A stretch of DNA of 64,000 bases from JBAXQQ01 sp037131695 (GCA_964638715.1 CAZWZF010000006.1:1-64000); one strand, 5' to 3'; positions 1 to 9,959 are shown, counted from the first letter of the stretch. The notes: generated by a model not told the origin, from the sequence alone. Program-made: numbers and translations.

Positions 1-64
1 GCACAAAAGTCTTTTTTTATAAATTAGTCTGACGAAACTGAGTAGTTACGTTTCTATCAAGTGG

Positions 65-93
65 TTGCGTATCCACATCTCATGTGGCATAAT
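65..93 (+). promoter_or_regulatory. Promoter with operator-like palindrome for the LacI gene
   Basis: A -35-like TTGCGT (65-70) and a -10-like CATAAT (88-93) are separated by exactly 17 bp. The spacer holds a perfect inverted repeat, CCACAT-ctc-ATGTGG (73-87). A palindrome between -35 and -10, upstream of a LacI-family gene, suggests autoregulation. The promoter and operator roles are inferred from sequence only. Confidence 0.45.
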
Positions 94-154
94 TAACGTT
101 AGAAAAATCTGCATATTAATATTTGGGATTCATTATCGACTAATAAGGAGTCAA

Positions 155-1336
155 ATGCGTTTTATGAATAGTCCATTGCACCAGGTAACAATGAAAGATG
201 TAGCGCGTTTTTGCGGGGTTGGCGGTTCTACTGTTCAACGCGCGCTCAGCGATGACCCGCGGGTAAAAGCATCAACAAAAAAGCGGATATTGGCAGCAGC
301 ACAGGAATTAGGATATAACCCCGCCCACCATGAGGCGGCGCGGCGCATGGTATTGCGAAGACAGGGACGGGACATAACAAATTACACAGTAGGCCTGTTA
401 ATGCCTCTTGCATTTGAAGAAGTTCCATATTTTTTTCGTATATTCCAGGGATTAATTAATATTTTCGCGTCAAAAGGATATGCTGTCGTGACTTTTTCTT
501 TTGGCACCGATTTTCATCCTAACCCGGTATCTTTACCATCGGTATTTTTTCGCGGTGAAATTGATGGCCTTATCTTAATTGGCCACCCGAAAGATACGAT
601 GCCGTTTATAACACAACTGCGCAATGATTCTGGTTTTGGTCCGCAACGTCCCATGATATCCATGATTAATATTATTCCAGAAATAGGTTCTGTAACTACC
701 GATGACGTTAGTGGAGCATATGAAGCAACCAAACATTTGCTTGATTTGGGTCATAAAAATATTCTGCAATTAACCCTTTTTAATTTCGGCAAATTGGATG
801 AAAGGCAGAAAGGGATAACTAAAGCGCTTTTGGATGCAGGTTTATCGCCGGAAAAACATCTGCATTTTCTTGAAATGAGCGATTATAAAGAAACTGAGGG
901 ATGGCTGGAACCTGCAACATTAACTGATGTTTCCCGTTATGTGTCATCGTATCAATCAATTAATAAAGATTTCTCTCACCCATTGTTGGATGTATTAAAG
1001 AAAAATCCGGAAACTTCCGCTATTCTTGCATTAAATGACGCCTGCGCGATTCAGGCATGGTCTGTTTTACAGCAAGCAGGGTTAAAAGTGCCTGACGATA
1101 TCAGCATCATAGGATTTGATGATGTTGAACAATCAATAACTCTTGATGGCCAATTGGGTTTGACTACTGTTCGCCTGCCATTGGTAGATATTGGCCGCTC
1201 CGCGGCAGAACATATGATAGCAGCGATTCAATCACATAATCCAAGTCATGAAATGATATCTCTCCCCACCCAATTAATCGTCCGCAGTACCACATCATCA
1301 GCAAAAAATGATACAATTGCATTACATCAAAAGTAA
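155..1336 (+). CDS. LacI family transcriptional regulator
   Basis: The 393-residue protein has a LacI-type N-terminal helix-turn-helix at about residues 12-60 (VTMKDVARFCGV, STVQRAL, KRILAAAQELGYNP). A periplasmic-binding-protein-like effector domain follows, with family motifs such as ILALNDACA and ISIIGFDDVE near the C-terminus. The ATG at 155 is preferred because AAGGAG lies at 145-150; an upstream in-frame start at 65 lacks a ribosome site and would add a non-homologous leader. An ATG at 164 is also possible. It is followed on the same strand, after 61 bp, by a secreted acetylesterase-like gene, so it may control that gene or the nearby glycan enzymes. The effector is unknown; sugars are usual for the family. 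Confidence 0.9.
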   Translation: MRFMNSPLHQVTMKDVARFCGVGGSTVQRALSDDPRVKASTKKRILAAAQELGYNPAHHEAARRMVLRRQGRDITNYTVGLLMPLAFEEVPYFFRIFQGLINIFASKGYAVVTFSFGTDFHPNPVSLPSVFFRGEIDGLILIGHPKDTMPFITQLRNDSGFGPQRPMISMINIIPEIGSVTTDDVSGAYEATKHLLDLGHKNILQLTLFNFGKLDERQKGITKALLDAGLSPEKHLHFLEMSDYKETEGWLEPATLTDVSRYVSSYQSINKDFSHPLLDVLKKNPETSAILALNDACAIQAWSVLQQAGLKVPDDISIIGFDDVEQSITLDGQLGLTTVRLPLVDIGRSAAEHMIAAIQSHNPSHEMISLPTQLIVRSTTSSAKNDTIALHQK

Positions 1337-1397
1337 GAAAATGAATAAAATCTCTGCGTAACTCTGTGGTTAGGTAAACATCACATAAGGAAATCAA

Positions 1398-3464
1398 ATG
1401 AAAAAGAAGATTCTCATCAGCATTATATGTATGCTGACATTATTTTGTGGTGCAAGCATCGCGAATGCTGCCAATGTTAAAATCAAAATGGCATCACCAT
1501 TCCAAACCAATATGGTTTTGCAGCAAAAAATGAAGCTGCCGGTGTGGGGCACCGCTAACCCGACGGAAACTGTAACGGTGGAGTTTGCCGGGCAAAAGAA
1601 AACTGCTATTGCTGATGCCAACGGAGATTGGAAACTGGTGCTTGATCCGTTGCCAGCGTCAAATATTCCCGGCAAAATGCAGATTTCCGGTACTGTTGAT
1701 ACTGCTGTGCAAACTATTGATAATATTCTGGTGGGTGAGGTTTGGCTGACCAGCGGACAAAGCAACATGGAGTTGACTGTAAAAGATTGCAACAATTCTA
1801 AAGAAGAAATTGCACAGGCGACAGACAGTAACATTCGAGTGTTTACTACCGGTCATTCCGGCGTGCCAAAACCACAGAAGTTCTGCAATGGTTCATGGGC
1901 CGTTAATTCACCGGAAAATGTCGGTAAATTAACCGCGGCAGGATATTTCTTTGCTCGTGAACTCCGCGCAAAATTAAAAGTACCGGTGGGAATAATTAAT
2001 TCATCATGGGGTGGATCGCCTATACAGCCATGGACACCATGGGAAGAAGCCGTTGCCGTAAAAGCTATGAAAGAGAGAGTAGATTCTTTCGCCAACGCGA
2101 ATACCCTATGGCTTGCTGATAAAGTTAAATACCAGGAAATTGGAAAACAAAATAAAGCAAAGTTTGACGAGGAAAGACAAAAATGGATGAAAAATTTCAT
2201 CGATAATGATATGGGAATGACAGAAAAATGGTATGACCCGGCAATAGATACGAAAAAATGGCAGCCAATAAATATGCCGATGCCGGATGTTGCTAATTCT
2301 TTCAATAACATGGGTTCATTATGGTTCCGGTTGGATAATGTGAAAATACCTGATGCATGGGTCGGGAAGAAATTAACTTTGAATCTGGGGGCGATTGACG
2401 ATGGCGATATCACCTGGGTTAACGGTGTTGAAATTGGCAGAACATTGTACGAAAATCCCAATGGCTGGCGCACACCACGGCATTATGTATTGCCGGCAGA
2501 TTTAATAAAAACTAACTCGATATCTATCACTATCCGCGCGGTAAACATGGTATTCTCGCTGGGAGTGTATGGCAAACCGGCAGACATGTCGTTAACCCTG
2601 GCAGATGATGCCAGCACTCAACCTGTTTCATTAACCACCACCTGGCAAGGCCGGGTGGGCAGCGAAACTGATATGACAAAACAGCCAGTATATTATAACA
2701 CCGCTTTCCCTGAACAGCCTCAAGGTGATTTAGGGAATTTTTACAATGGCATGATTGCACCAATAGCCGGGTATGGCATTAAAGGCACATTGTGGTACCA
2801 GGGTGAGTCTAACGCCAATGAACCAGATGTTTATGCCGAATTATTCCCTGCCATGATAAAAGGCTGGCGCAGAGTATGGGGGCAAGGCGATTTCTCATTT
2901 TACTTTGTCCAACTTGCAGGTTTCTGTGCCCGTCAATCTTTCCCGATAGAGAAATCATCCTGGGCAGAAGTAAAAGAAGCTCAAATGAAAGCATTGGCAC
3001 TGCCTCACACCGGCATGGCGATAAGTGCAGACATCGGCGACGCCGCCGACATTCACCCGCGTGATAAGCAGGACGTGGGAAAACGCCTCGCTCTTATCGC
3101 ACTGGCGAATGATTACGGGCAAAAAATTGAATTTTCCGGTCCAGCATATAAATCCATGAAAGTTCGCGGATCAAAAATCCAAATTAAATTTGACCATAGT
3201 AAAGGGTTAACCACTGTAGGAAAAGCTGTCCCAACCGGATTTGCCATCGCCGGTGCAGATAAAATATTCTACTGGACACAGGCAAAAATATCCGGCAGCA
3301 CCGTCACTGTCTGGTCAGATAAAGTATCAAAGCCGGTTGCCATCCGCTACAACTGGGCATTCAACCCAATTGGCAACCTGGTAAATAAAGACAATCTCCC
3401 CGCATCCCAATTCCGCACCGATAATTGGCTGCGGGGTGAAATTGGTTGTGGAGAACGAATTTGA
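1398..3464 (+). CDS. Secreted sialate O-acetylesterase-like SGNH hydrolase
   Basis: This 688-residue protein begins with a signal peptide (hydrophobic core about residues 5-20, likely cleavage after ANA at residue 24). GQSNM at residues 120-124 places the nucleophile at Ser122, and DIH at 551-553 supplies the Asp and His of an SGNH triad. The motif GTLWYQGESN in between is typical of the sialate O-acetylesterase (SASA) family. An inserted beta-sandwich (about 290-400) separates the two halves of the catalytic domain, as in larger family members. These enzymes remove acetyl groups from sialic acids or from plant polysaccharides such as acetyl-xylan; with xylanase and glucosidase genes nearby, plant glycan deacetylation is the more likely role. 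AAGGA precedes the ATG. The stop codon lies inside a purine-rich repeat (TTTGAAGAGAGAAG). Confidence 0.87.
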   Translation: MKKKILISIICMLTLFCGASIANAANVKIKMASPFQTNMVLQQKMKLPVWGTANPTETVTVEFAGQKKTAIADANGDWKLVLDPLPASNIPGKMQISGTVDTAVQTIDNILVGEVWLTSGQSNMELTVKDCNNSKEEIAQATDSNIRVFTTGHSGVPKPQKFCNGSWAVNSPENVGKLTAAGYFFARELRAKLKVPVGIINSSWGGSPIQPWTPWEEAVAVKAMKERVDSFANANTLWLADKVKYQEIGKQNKAKFDEERQKWMKNFIDNDMGMTEKWYDPAIDTKKWQPINMPMPDVANSFNNMGSLWFRLDNVKIPDAWVGKKLTLNLGAIDDGDITWVNGVEIGRTLYENPNGWRTPRHYVLPADLIKTNSISITIRAVNMVFSLGVYGKPADMSLTLADDASTQPVSLTTTWQGRVGSETDMTKQPVYYNTAFPEQPQGDLGNFYNGMIAPIAGYGIKGTLWYQGESNANEPDVYAELFPAMIKGWRRVWGQGDFSFYFVQLAGFCARQSFPIEKSSWAEVKEAQMKALALPHTGMAISADIGDAADIHPRDKQDVGKRLALIALANDYGQKIEFSGPAYKSMKVRGSKIQIKFDHSKGLTTVGKAVPTGFAIAGADKIFYWTQAKISGSTVTVWSDKVSKPVAIRYNWAFNPIGNLVNKDNLPASQFRTDNWLRGEIGCGERI

Positions 3465-3507
3465 AGAGAGAAGAGTGAAGAGAGAAAATTTTTTACATGG
3501 ATAGACC

Positions 3508-3549
3508 GGATGGGCAGGATAAATAATATCTTGCTTATCCTGCCCATCC
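3508..3549. terminator. Inverted repeat between convergent genes, probable bidirectional terminator
   Basis: GGATGGGCAGGATAA (3508-3522) and TTATCCTGCCCATCC (3535-3549) form a perfect 15-bp stem with a 12-nt loop. It sits between the converging acetylesterase and alpha-mannosidase genes. There is no clean T-tract on either side, so it may be a repeat-derived hairpin rather than a canonical intrinsic terminator. Confidence 0.5.
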
Positions 3550-3573
3550 ATGTTAATAGTAAATAACGTTTAT

Positions 3574-6489
3574 TTACCTATTCAACGATATTTTTACTGT
3601 GGTTATTCCGAATGCCGGCAGTGCTGCGGTTACGGTGTTGCCCTTTGCAACTGCACTGTTTACTGCGGTTGGTCGTTCCAGGATATCTACTTCGGTGGCT
3701 CCGGTCACTTCACCCAGCAGGATTTTGTCGATGTTGATCACCGCTTTGTTCTTTTTGCCGGTGGTATCGAACAGGCGCACTATCAGGCCGCTGCCATCTT
3801 CAGATACTTTCAGGCCGCAAATTACCGCGGTATCGCCATCTACTGTCAGCAATTTGCTGTCGCCGCTCAACTTGCCGCCATGTACCGGAGTGCCGATTGC
3901 GCGCAACGGATGGTTCAGCATTTCGCCGGAACAGATTGCTTCGGTTAATGGCAGTTCGCCAACAAAAGGACGCAGGGTCAGCTTGATGGTGTGGGTCATG
4001 TTTTCCGGCATATTGTCTGGACTGTATGATGAACGAATCAATGTCTGGCGTATTGCGCCGCCATCAATTGCATATCCGTATTTGGAGTCATTTGCCAGCA
4101 GTAAACCGGCTGATTTGCCGTCGAGTTTGCCGCGAATCTCGCCCCAGCGCAAGCCGGGAACTTCATCACCAACATTGGATGCTCTTTCCACCGCGCCAAA
4201 CGGAATTTCAAACCGTCCGGAAGTATCGGTAAGGCATGTCGGTATGGAGAATTCCAGACCGGGGATTCCTTTCTGATCGGTGCCAATTTCTACCCAGTTT
4301 CCGGTGATATTCACTGACAGGTTGGGGTCGCCGGCGCGAAGTTCCCAGGTAACGGTGAACTGGTTCTCGCCGCGTTCATATTTCATTTCCATGCATGACA
4401 GCCATGGACCATGCACAGACATCTCCATCGATTTGAGGTTTAGCGGTTCGCGTTCCAGAGTATCGCCGCGAATCCATGCCGACATGCCGATGGCGCGTTC
4501 GCGAATATAATCAAGGGTACCGGCAGGATCAAACGGGTCAACTAAATCGCGGCCGCTTTTCTTTTCAACCAGCGAACGAATGCCGCCGGTTACGCCGTCG
4601 AAGATCACACTCATAAACTCGTTTTCAAAGCCAAATCGCTTTGAACCGACATGCGATGGATACCAGGCACCCAACTTTTCTTCGAGAATCAGCGTCAAGC
4701 CGCCTTCCGGTGCCGGTGCGTCGCCTTCGATAATGGTTGCCAGTTTATATCCCAACCCGGGAATGTCAGCGACCGGGAATGCCAGGGTGACAAATTGATG
4801 CCCCCAGTATTCGCCGGAATCTGTGACCTGGCAGGCAACCCGTTTGCCATCTGGCAATATGGCGCAATAGCCGCGATTCTTAATTTTATTGCGGTCTGCC
4901 GAATAGTGCGGGTCATTATCCCAGATGGTAGCCTGTGCTGTTCCGCTGAATGCGAAAGGAGATGGGTTCCACAGCACAAATGGCCGCGGCCCGGCACCGG
5001 CACTCTGATCGGCTACGGATGGGAAACCGGTAAGGGTTCCTTTTCCTACGCCGCCGCCCATTCCATTTGCCAAATCGAACGCCGGATAATCAATCTGTTC
5101 ACCCTTCACGCCGCTGGTATCAACTTGTGCCGCCAATGCGCGCAGTGCCTGGGTTTCAACCTGCCCGGTCATTGCCACGGTATCCTGAAATTTGCCATGG
5201 CAATAGGTGCGGGTGTCGAGAATCCCGGATCCGGGAAGAATATCATGGAAATGCGAGAGCAGAGTGTCGCGCCAGCCTTTTTCAAGACGGGCAGTGGGAT
5301 ATTCGCGTTTAACAGCAGTACCCCAGCCAGCGACGGCGGCAACTTCGGCGTCGCGCAACTGGTTTTCAGCGTGGCGGTTGGATTTTTTAACCAGGGTCTG
5401 CGTGGTATAGCAGCCGCGGAACTCGAAGTTTAATTCGCCTTTCATCACCGGGTGCAATTCAGGATGCGCTTCAGCATTCTGCCAGAACTTTTCAGTGGTC
5501 GAGAAAGCAATATTCGGGAAGATTGGCCAGCTATTCATCTCGTGCAGACATGCTATGTCGCGCCGGGTTGGTCCGCCGCCGTGGTCGCCAACACCAACCA
5601 TGTGCAGCATTTGCTTCAGACCGGTTGTTTTGACGAAATCTTTAAACAATTCAGGCAAGTTATCAAAAGCAAGGTTGCCATTGTAGCCGATTCGTGACGC
5701 GTTGCATACCAGCACCCGCGAACCATCCGGGCCTTCCCACCAGAAAACCTGTGGGAAATGCTTTTCGCCATGGCCAAAACGATGACCGTAATAACGTTTT
5801 ACGCCGCCGCGGACAAGATAAGTGGGGATGGTAGCGGCATGACCGAAAGTGTCTGGCTGAAAATCAAGGGAAACCTGTTCCGGCGACAGATCGAACAGCT
5901 TTTTCATGTATTCGCGGGTATATAACAGGTGTCGGCACAGCGCTTCTCCGGCGGCCATATTCTTGTCGCCTTCTACCCAGTGTGACGCGGTGACTTCCCA
6001 ACGGCCTTCTTTAACCCGGGCGCGAATGGCGTCCAGCATTTCTGGCGCGTGTTCCTCAACAATGGCATAACATGATGCCTGGCTCTGTGCAAAGGTGAAA
6101 TCCGGGAACTCTTCCATTAATTTCAGCATGGTGCCAAAGGTGTCGATGGTTACTGCCACCGTCTCCGGCCATGACCACATCCAGTTCATATCAATATGGG
6201 CGTGTCCGTTGCACCAGATGGTATATTCTTTCGCCGCTGATGCGAATGGAGCCAAAATTCCTTCAATCTCTTTAACTGCTTTTTGCATTTCTTCCAGGTT
6301 ATCTATAGCCGCGGCCTTCATAGCGGCAACTTCTGCCTTTTCTATTATCGGCGTCCATTCGCCTGCTTTTCCCGGTTCCATTTCAATTAATGCGCGGGCA
6401 AATTCCAATTGGCGGGTCAGGCGCTTTTGCTCGCTGCTTATACGGGCGCGGGCAGCCTCGACAGTACGGTCAAACTGAGTACGATTCAT
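3574..6489 (-). CDS. GH38 family alpha-mannosidase
   Basis: The 971-residue protein has the GH38 zinc motif HAHIDMNW near residue 95, and QPDTFGHAATIP near 210, which carries the probable catalytic nucleophile Asp. The GH38 middle three-helix region and the C-terminal beta-sandwich domains fill the remaining length, which suits the family (about 850-1050). No signal peptide is visible, so it probably works in the cytoplasm on imported mannosides. The ATG at 6489 is chosen because GGAGA lies 6 nt upstream; an in-frame ATG at 6507 precedes that ribosome site and is rejected. It is divergent from the URO-D gene at 6673, and the 183-bp gap is AT-rich. The exact linkage cleaved cannot be read from sequence. 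Confidence 0.92.
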   Translation of the reverse strand: MNRTQFDRTVEAARARISSEQKRLTRQLEFARALIEMEPGKAGEWTPIIEKAEVAAMKAAAIDNLEEMQKAVKEIEGILAPFASAAKEYTIWCNGHAHIDMNWMWSWPETVAVTIDTFGTMLKLMEEFPDFTFAQSQASCYAIVEEHAPEMLDAIRARVKEGRWEVTASHWVEGDKNMAAGEALCRHLLYTREYMKKLFDLSPEQVSLDFQPDTFGHAATIPTYLVRGGVKRYYGHRFGHGEKHFPQVFWWEGPDGSRVLVCNASRIGYNGNLAFDNLPELFKDFVKTTGLKQMLHMVGVGDHGGGPTRRDIACLHEMNSWPIFPNIAFSTTEKFWQNAEAHPELHPVMKGELNFEFRGCYTTQTLVKKSNRHAENQLRDAEVAAVAGWGTAVKREYPTARLEKGWRDTLLSHFHDILPGSGILDTRTYCHGKFQDTVAMTGQVETQALRALAAQVDTSGVKGEQIDYPAFDLANGMGGGVGKGTLTGFPSVADQSAGAGPRPFVLWNPSPFAFSGTAQATIWDNDPHYSADRNKIKNRGYCAILPDGKRVACQVTDSGEYWGHQFVTLAFPVADIPGLGYKLATIIEGDAPAPEGGLTLILEEKLGAWYPSHVGSKRFGFENEFMSVIFDGVTGGIRSLVEKKSGRDLVDPFDPAGTLDYIRERAIGMSAWIRGDTLEREPLNLKSMEMSVHGPWLSCMEMKYERGENQFTVTWELRAGDPNLSVNITGNWVEIGTDQKGIPGLEFSIPTCLTDTSGRFEIPFGAVERASNVGDEVPGLRWGEIRGKLDGKSAGLLLANDSKYGYAIDGGAIRQTLIRSSYSPDNMPENMTHTIKLTLRPFVGELPLTEAICSGEMLNHPLRAIGTPVHGGKLSGDSKLLTVDGDTAVICGLKVSEDGSGLIVRLFDTTGKKNKAVINIDKILLGEVTGATEVDILERPTAVNSAVAKGNTVTAALPAFGITTVKISLNR

Positions 6490-6672
6490 TATTATCTCCT
6501 TTATCATTTTAAATACAATTGTGTTGTTATCTGTAATTATTCATATCAGCAGTAAATCCTGCATAAATTGCTGAATCTTTTTATTTATTTTTAATTACAT
6601 TTTTAATTTAGGGGTAACAAATAAAGAATTATCTGGTAAAATCATCGTAATAACGATTTGGAAGTAATTAAA

Positions 6673-7704
6673 ATGACGCATAAAGAACGCCAATTGGCGG
6701 CAATACGGCATGAAGAAACAGACAGAGTTCCCATTGATGCTATCTGTATCGAGAATTTGCCGGAAATTGCCAGGTACCTTGGTATGCCAGAAAATGATGG
6801 CGCGGTGCTTGACCGATTGGGAATAGACGGTCGGATAGTATCGGTATGGCAGCAATACCTGGGGGAACTCCCGGTTGCCGCTAATGGTACCAGGCTGACT
6901 GAATGGGGAACTGAAACCGAAGAAGATTACGGCACTAATCATCATTATCCATTAGCTAACGCATCCAGTGTGGCAGATATAGATAATTATAATTGGCCGA
7001 ACCCGGCTTTATACGATTATGCAGATGCCGCAAGGCTTGCAGAGGAATTCAGCAAGAAATATGCAGTTCGCGGTCCATGCTGGAAACCGTTATTTTGCAG
7101 AGTTTGCGAGATGATGGGCATGGAAGAAGCGATGGTGAAGATGGTTGTAGAACCAGCGGTATTTGAAGCTGCTATAGAGCAGGTGTTCCAGTATGTTTAT
7201 TCATATTCCAAATCAATGTTGGACACCTGTGGTGATTCGTTGGATATCTACAGCATCGGCGACGATTTCGCTACCCAGCGCGGCATGATGATATCCCCGG
7301 AACAATGGCGCAAATTTCTTAAACCACGGTATGCCGCTCTTTTTGCCATGGCGAAAAAACGCGGAAAACCAATCTGGTTCCATTCCTGCGGCGATGTAAC
7401 TTCTGTTCTTCCCGACCTTATTGATATAGGAGTAGATGTATGGGAAACTGTGCAATTGCACACGCTGCCGATGAGACCGGAAAAATTAAAGCGTGAATAT
7501 GGCAGCCATCTCACCTTTTTCGGCGGAGTAAACACCCAACGGCTGCCCTTTATCTCCCCGGCAGAAGTGCGTGAAGAAACACTGCATTGCATAAAAGTTT
7601 TGGGGAAAGGCGGCGGCTATATCTGCGGTCCCGACCATCATATCAAACCGGATGTCCCACCGGCAAATACAGTAGCGATGTTCGACGCTGCTGTTAAAGG
7701 ATGA
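6673..7704 (+). CDS. Uroporphyrinogen decarboxylase (URO-D) family protein
   Basis: The 343-residue protein starts MTHKERQLAAIRHEETDRVP, the typical opening of URO-D/MtaA/CmuA-like proteins. It ends with FHSCGD and FFGGVNTQRLPF motifs, then GGGYICGPDHH. The His and Cys of HSCGD and the Cys of CGPDH match the zinc ligands of MtaA-type corrinoid methyltransferases. It is therefore more likely a methyltransferase-like or sugar-associated paralogue than the haem enzyme HemE; no haem genes are nearby. The ATG at 6673 is preferred over an upstream TTG. A TGgTAAAAT sequence at 6634-6642 is a possible extended -10. A second paralogue lies at 13934. The substrate is unknown. Confidence 0.85.
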   Translation: MTHKERQLAAIRHEETDRVPIDAICIENLPEIARYLGMPENDGAVLDRLGIDGRIVSVWQQYLGELPVAANGTRLTEWGTETEEDYGTNHHYPLANASSVADIDNYNWPNPALYDYADAARLAEEFSKKYAVRGPCWKPLFCRVCEMMGMEEAMVKMVVEPAVFEAAIEQVFQYVYSYSKSMLDTCGDSLDIYSIGDDFATQRGMMISPEQWRKFLKPRYAALFAMAKKRGKPIWFHSCGDVTSVLPDLIDIGVDVWETVQLHTLPMRPEKLKREYGSHLTFFGGVNTQRLPFISPAEVREETLHCIKVLGKGGGYICGPDHHIKPDVPPANTVAMFDAAVKG

Positions 7705-7747
7705 ATACTATAACAATTCACCTTTGCCATATTCATTCTGCACTTAT

Positions 7748-8653
7748 TTACCTGTTGCCGCGTCGCCAGTTTAGCGGTGTCGTTCCCATAATCTGGCGGA
7801 ACTGGCGATGAAAACAAGATAGAGTAGAGAAACCTACTGAAAAGGCAATTTCCAATACCGTTCGTTTACTGCTTTTCAGCAATGCCGATGCCATGTTAAT
7901 ACGCAGATGATTCAGGTATTCCTGCGGAGTCTGGCCTGCGACGGTTTGAAAAAGCCGTCGTAAGGTTGAATCACTTACAGAGCACATGGTAGCAAGGTCT
8001 TCTACGCGGATTTCCTCATCATAATTATGTGCTATATATTCCAGTGCCGGTGCCAGACGCGCTATTGCATCTTCCTGATAAACAGTGGTTTGCGTTCCTT
8101 CTATCAGTCGATGCAGTTCTACCATAATTGTCCATATCAATGCTCGCACTGCCGACATATACCCGCTTTCTTTCTTTTCCATCTCAAAAATTACACGTTC
8201 AACCAACCAGATAATTTGTGGATGAGTAGCGCTTCTAAAAATATTGTTAAATAATGGCCCTCCCAACGTGGCAGTGGACAATATTTCCGGGGTTTCCCGG
8301 TCTAATCCTACCAGTTTTCCGGGATACAAAAATAGAAAAATCCAATCGCTTTCCCCACCTGGTACATTACGAATACCATGCATTTCATGATCATTAATAA
8401 CTACTACATCACCGGCAAAGAAAGGCTGAATCTTTTGTTCAATAACAAAAATACCGGAACCCTGGCAGCAATAACCGATTTCCAAACAGTCATGAGAATG
8501 TAACAGTTGCGTTGCTCTCCAATATGTTTGATGATATGGTTGGGATAGAATGGGGAAATCTGGAGTCAAGCGGGTGGTAAATCGTTCAATCTTTACATCA
8601 AAAGTTGACTGATTTTGCTTGTTTATTGACTGATATTGGGATGATTTTTTCAT
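7748..8653 (-). CDS. AraC family transcriptional regulator
   Basis: The 301-residue protein has an N-terminal cupin-like effector domain (HSHDCLEIGYC, about residues 53-63, and FFAGDVVVINDHEMHG). Its C-terminal double helix-turn-helix covers about residues 200-298 (VEDLATMCSVSDSTLRRLFQ, then VLEIAFSVGFSTLSCFHRQF). The family usually activates sugar-utilisation genes. It is divergently arranged with a pilin-like gene: the start codon at 8653 lies only 11 bp from that gene's likely -10 box, so the two promoters must overlap. It converges on the URO-D gene. No clear Shine-Dalgarno sequence precedes the ATG. Confidence 0.9.
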   Translation of the reverse strand: MKKSSQYQSINKQNQSTFDVKIERFTTRLTPDFPILSQPYHQTYWRATQLLHSHDCLEIGYCCQGSGIFVIEQKIQPFFAGDVVVINDHEMHGIRNVPGGESDWIFLFLYPGKLVGLDRETPEILSTATLGGPLFNNIFRSATHPQIIWLVERVIFEMEKKESGYMSAVRALIWTIMVELHRLIEGTQTTVYQEDAIARLAPALEYIAHNYDEEIRVEDLATMCSVSDSTLRRLFQTVAGQTPQEYLNHLRINMASALLKSSKRTVLEIAFSVGFSTLSCFHRQFRQIMGTTPLNWRRGNR

Positions 8654-8663
8654 GATATGTCAT

Positions 8664-8710
8664 TATACTAAAATTAGCATGCATTTTAAAAGAACGTATG
8701 GCCATGCTAA
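8664..8710 (+). promoter_or_regulatory. -10 box and 5' leader hairpin of first pilin-like gene
   Basis: TATACT (8664-8669) is identical to the -10 box of the second pilin-like gene. A matching -35 is weak here. Four bases further on, TTAGCATG (8674-8681) pairs with CATGCTAA (8703-8710), so the transcript would begin with a hairpin. The same layout recurs at the other pilin-like genes. Confidence 0.4.
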
Positions 8711-8729
8711 ATTTAAAAGGAGCATTTTA

Positions 8730-9959
8730 ATGCTAAAGAAATCAGGTTTCACACTTATTGAGTTATTGGTCGTCATAGCGATTATAGCTATTTTGGCCGC
8801 TATACTCTTCCCGGTATTTGCCAGAGCGCGAGAAAAAGCGCGGCAAACTACATGTACCAGCAATCAAAGGCAAATTGTCGCATCAGTACAAATGTATTCG
8901 CAGGATCATGATGAAATGATGCCAAGCACTTCTACAATCTGGGCGGCTATCAAGGTAGACCCGGGAGTATTGGTATGTCCCACATTGGGCAAATCTACGC
9001 CAAACGGATACGGCTATAACGCCAACATCGCAGAAATCGCAATCGGACAATTGCCTTCACCAGATACTACATTCGTAACCTTCGATTCACCATCCGGTTT
9101 GGCCAATAACCTGGCATACACCATTGCCGATGTCGATATTCGCCACTCGGGCAAGGCTATTTATGGGGCACTTGATGGACATGTCGATGTCAGTACAAAT
9201 TTTCTCCCTTTAAATCAGGCTACTCAGGACTTATTTGCTGGTGTTCAAGTAGATCCTGCCAATGCAACCGGCACACCAGTTTACGCCGGAGCGAATGGGT
9301 TAACCAGTGGCCAGGGTGGCTGGACAACTTCTTATGCTCCAGAATATCCCGGCAACAGGTATTATTATGATAATGGCAACAGCTATAACGGTACTGGTCA
9401 GCACCAGCATGGAATATTCTACAGCCAGTCCGTTGGCAACCCGGCACCATGCCTGGCGATGTATAACTATACCAGTGCCGGCGGCATGTGGGAACGCGTA
9501 ACACGCGACCTGGGAACAAACACTAACGTTATCTGGTGGGTAATCCAAATGGATTTAAAATTAGTACAAGGCAGCGGCAACAATGAATATGGCATAGAAA
9601 TCAGGGATAATGTGGGAGCTAAAATTGCCGAATTCAAGACAAATATTTCCTATCTTAACTATAGTGCGGGATATGTAAAGATTAATGGCACTTATCTTGT
9701 CCAGCCAAATACCATCGGTACATTAACTGATACTGTAAAAAATACTGAAGTAAGAAATCTATTGGAAAGCTGGCGTCCAATGAAAATAGTTTGTGCCAAT
9801 GGAAAAATATATTTATTGTTTAACAATATATTATATACTGCCACCGCTACCGGCAATTGGGCATCACCAAAATCATTTTTTGCTGAAAATACCCACTATA
9901 CATGCGCAGCAAAATATTATATCGACAATTTCTATTTTGGAGTTCGTCCTACACGCTGA
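8730..9959 (+). CDS. Type IV pilin-like protein with beta-rich C-terminal domain (paralogue 1)
   Basis: The 409-residue protein starts MLKKSGFTLIELL: a short basic leader, the prepilin peptidase site G/F with Glu+5, and a hydrophobic helix. FPVFARAREKARQTTC follows. Head motifs shared with paralogues at 10123, 30053 and 59207 are QDHDEMMP, DPGVLVCPTLGKSTPNGY and the ALDGHV box near residue 160. From about residue 185 on, the tail is beta-rich and resembles a concanavalin-like fold, but I cannot name a family. The protein is expected to be processed and inserted or assembled by a type II/IV filament machinery, none of which is encoded here. AAAGGAG at 8716-8722 fixes the ATG at 8730. The AraC gene is divergent. 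Confidence 0.82.
   Translation: MLKKSGFTLIELLVVIAIIAILAAILFPVFARAREKARQTTCTSNQRQIVASVQMYSQDHDEMMPSTSTIWAAIKVDPGVLVCPTLGKSTPNGYGYNANIAEIAIGQLPSPDTTFVTFDSPSGLANNLAYTIADVDIRHSGKAIYGALDGHVDVSTNFLPLNQATQDLFAGVQVDPANATGTPVYAGANGLTSGQGGWTTSYAPEYPGNRYYYDNGNSYNGTGQHQHGIFYSQSVGNPAPCLAMYNYTSAGGMWERVTRDLGTNTNVIWWVIQMDLKLVQGSGNNEYGIEIRDNVGAKIAEFKTNISYLNYSAGYVKINGTYLVQPNTIGTLTDTVKNTEVRNLLESWRPMKIVCANGKIYLLFNNILYTATATGNWASPKSFFAENTHYTCAAKYYIDNFYFGVRPTR

Noticed and set aside
4651..5433. 260-codon plus-strand frame inside the alpha-mannosidase gene
   Set aside because: Antisense shadow of a well-supported GH38 coding sequence.
6673..7704. HemE uroporphyrinogen decarboxylase of haem synthesis
   Set aside because: MtaA/CmuA-type motifs, a paralogue at 13934, and no haem genes nearby favour a non-haem role.
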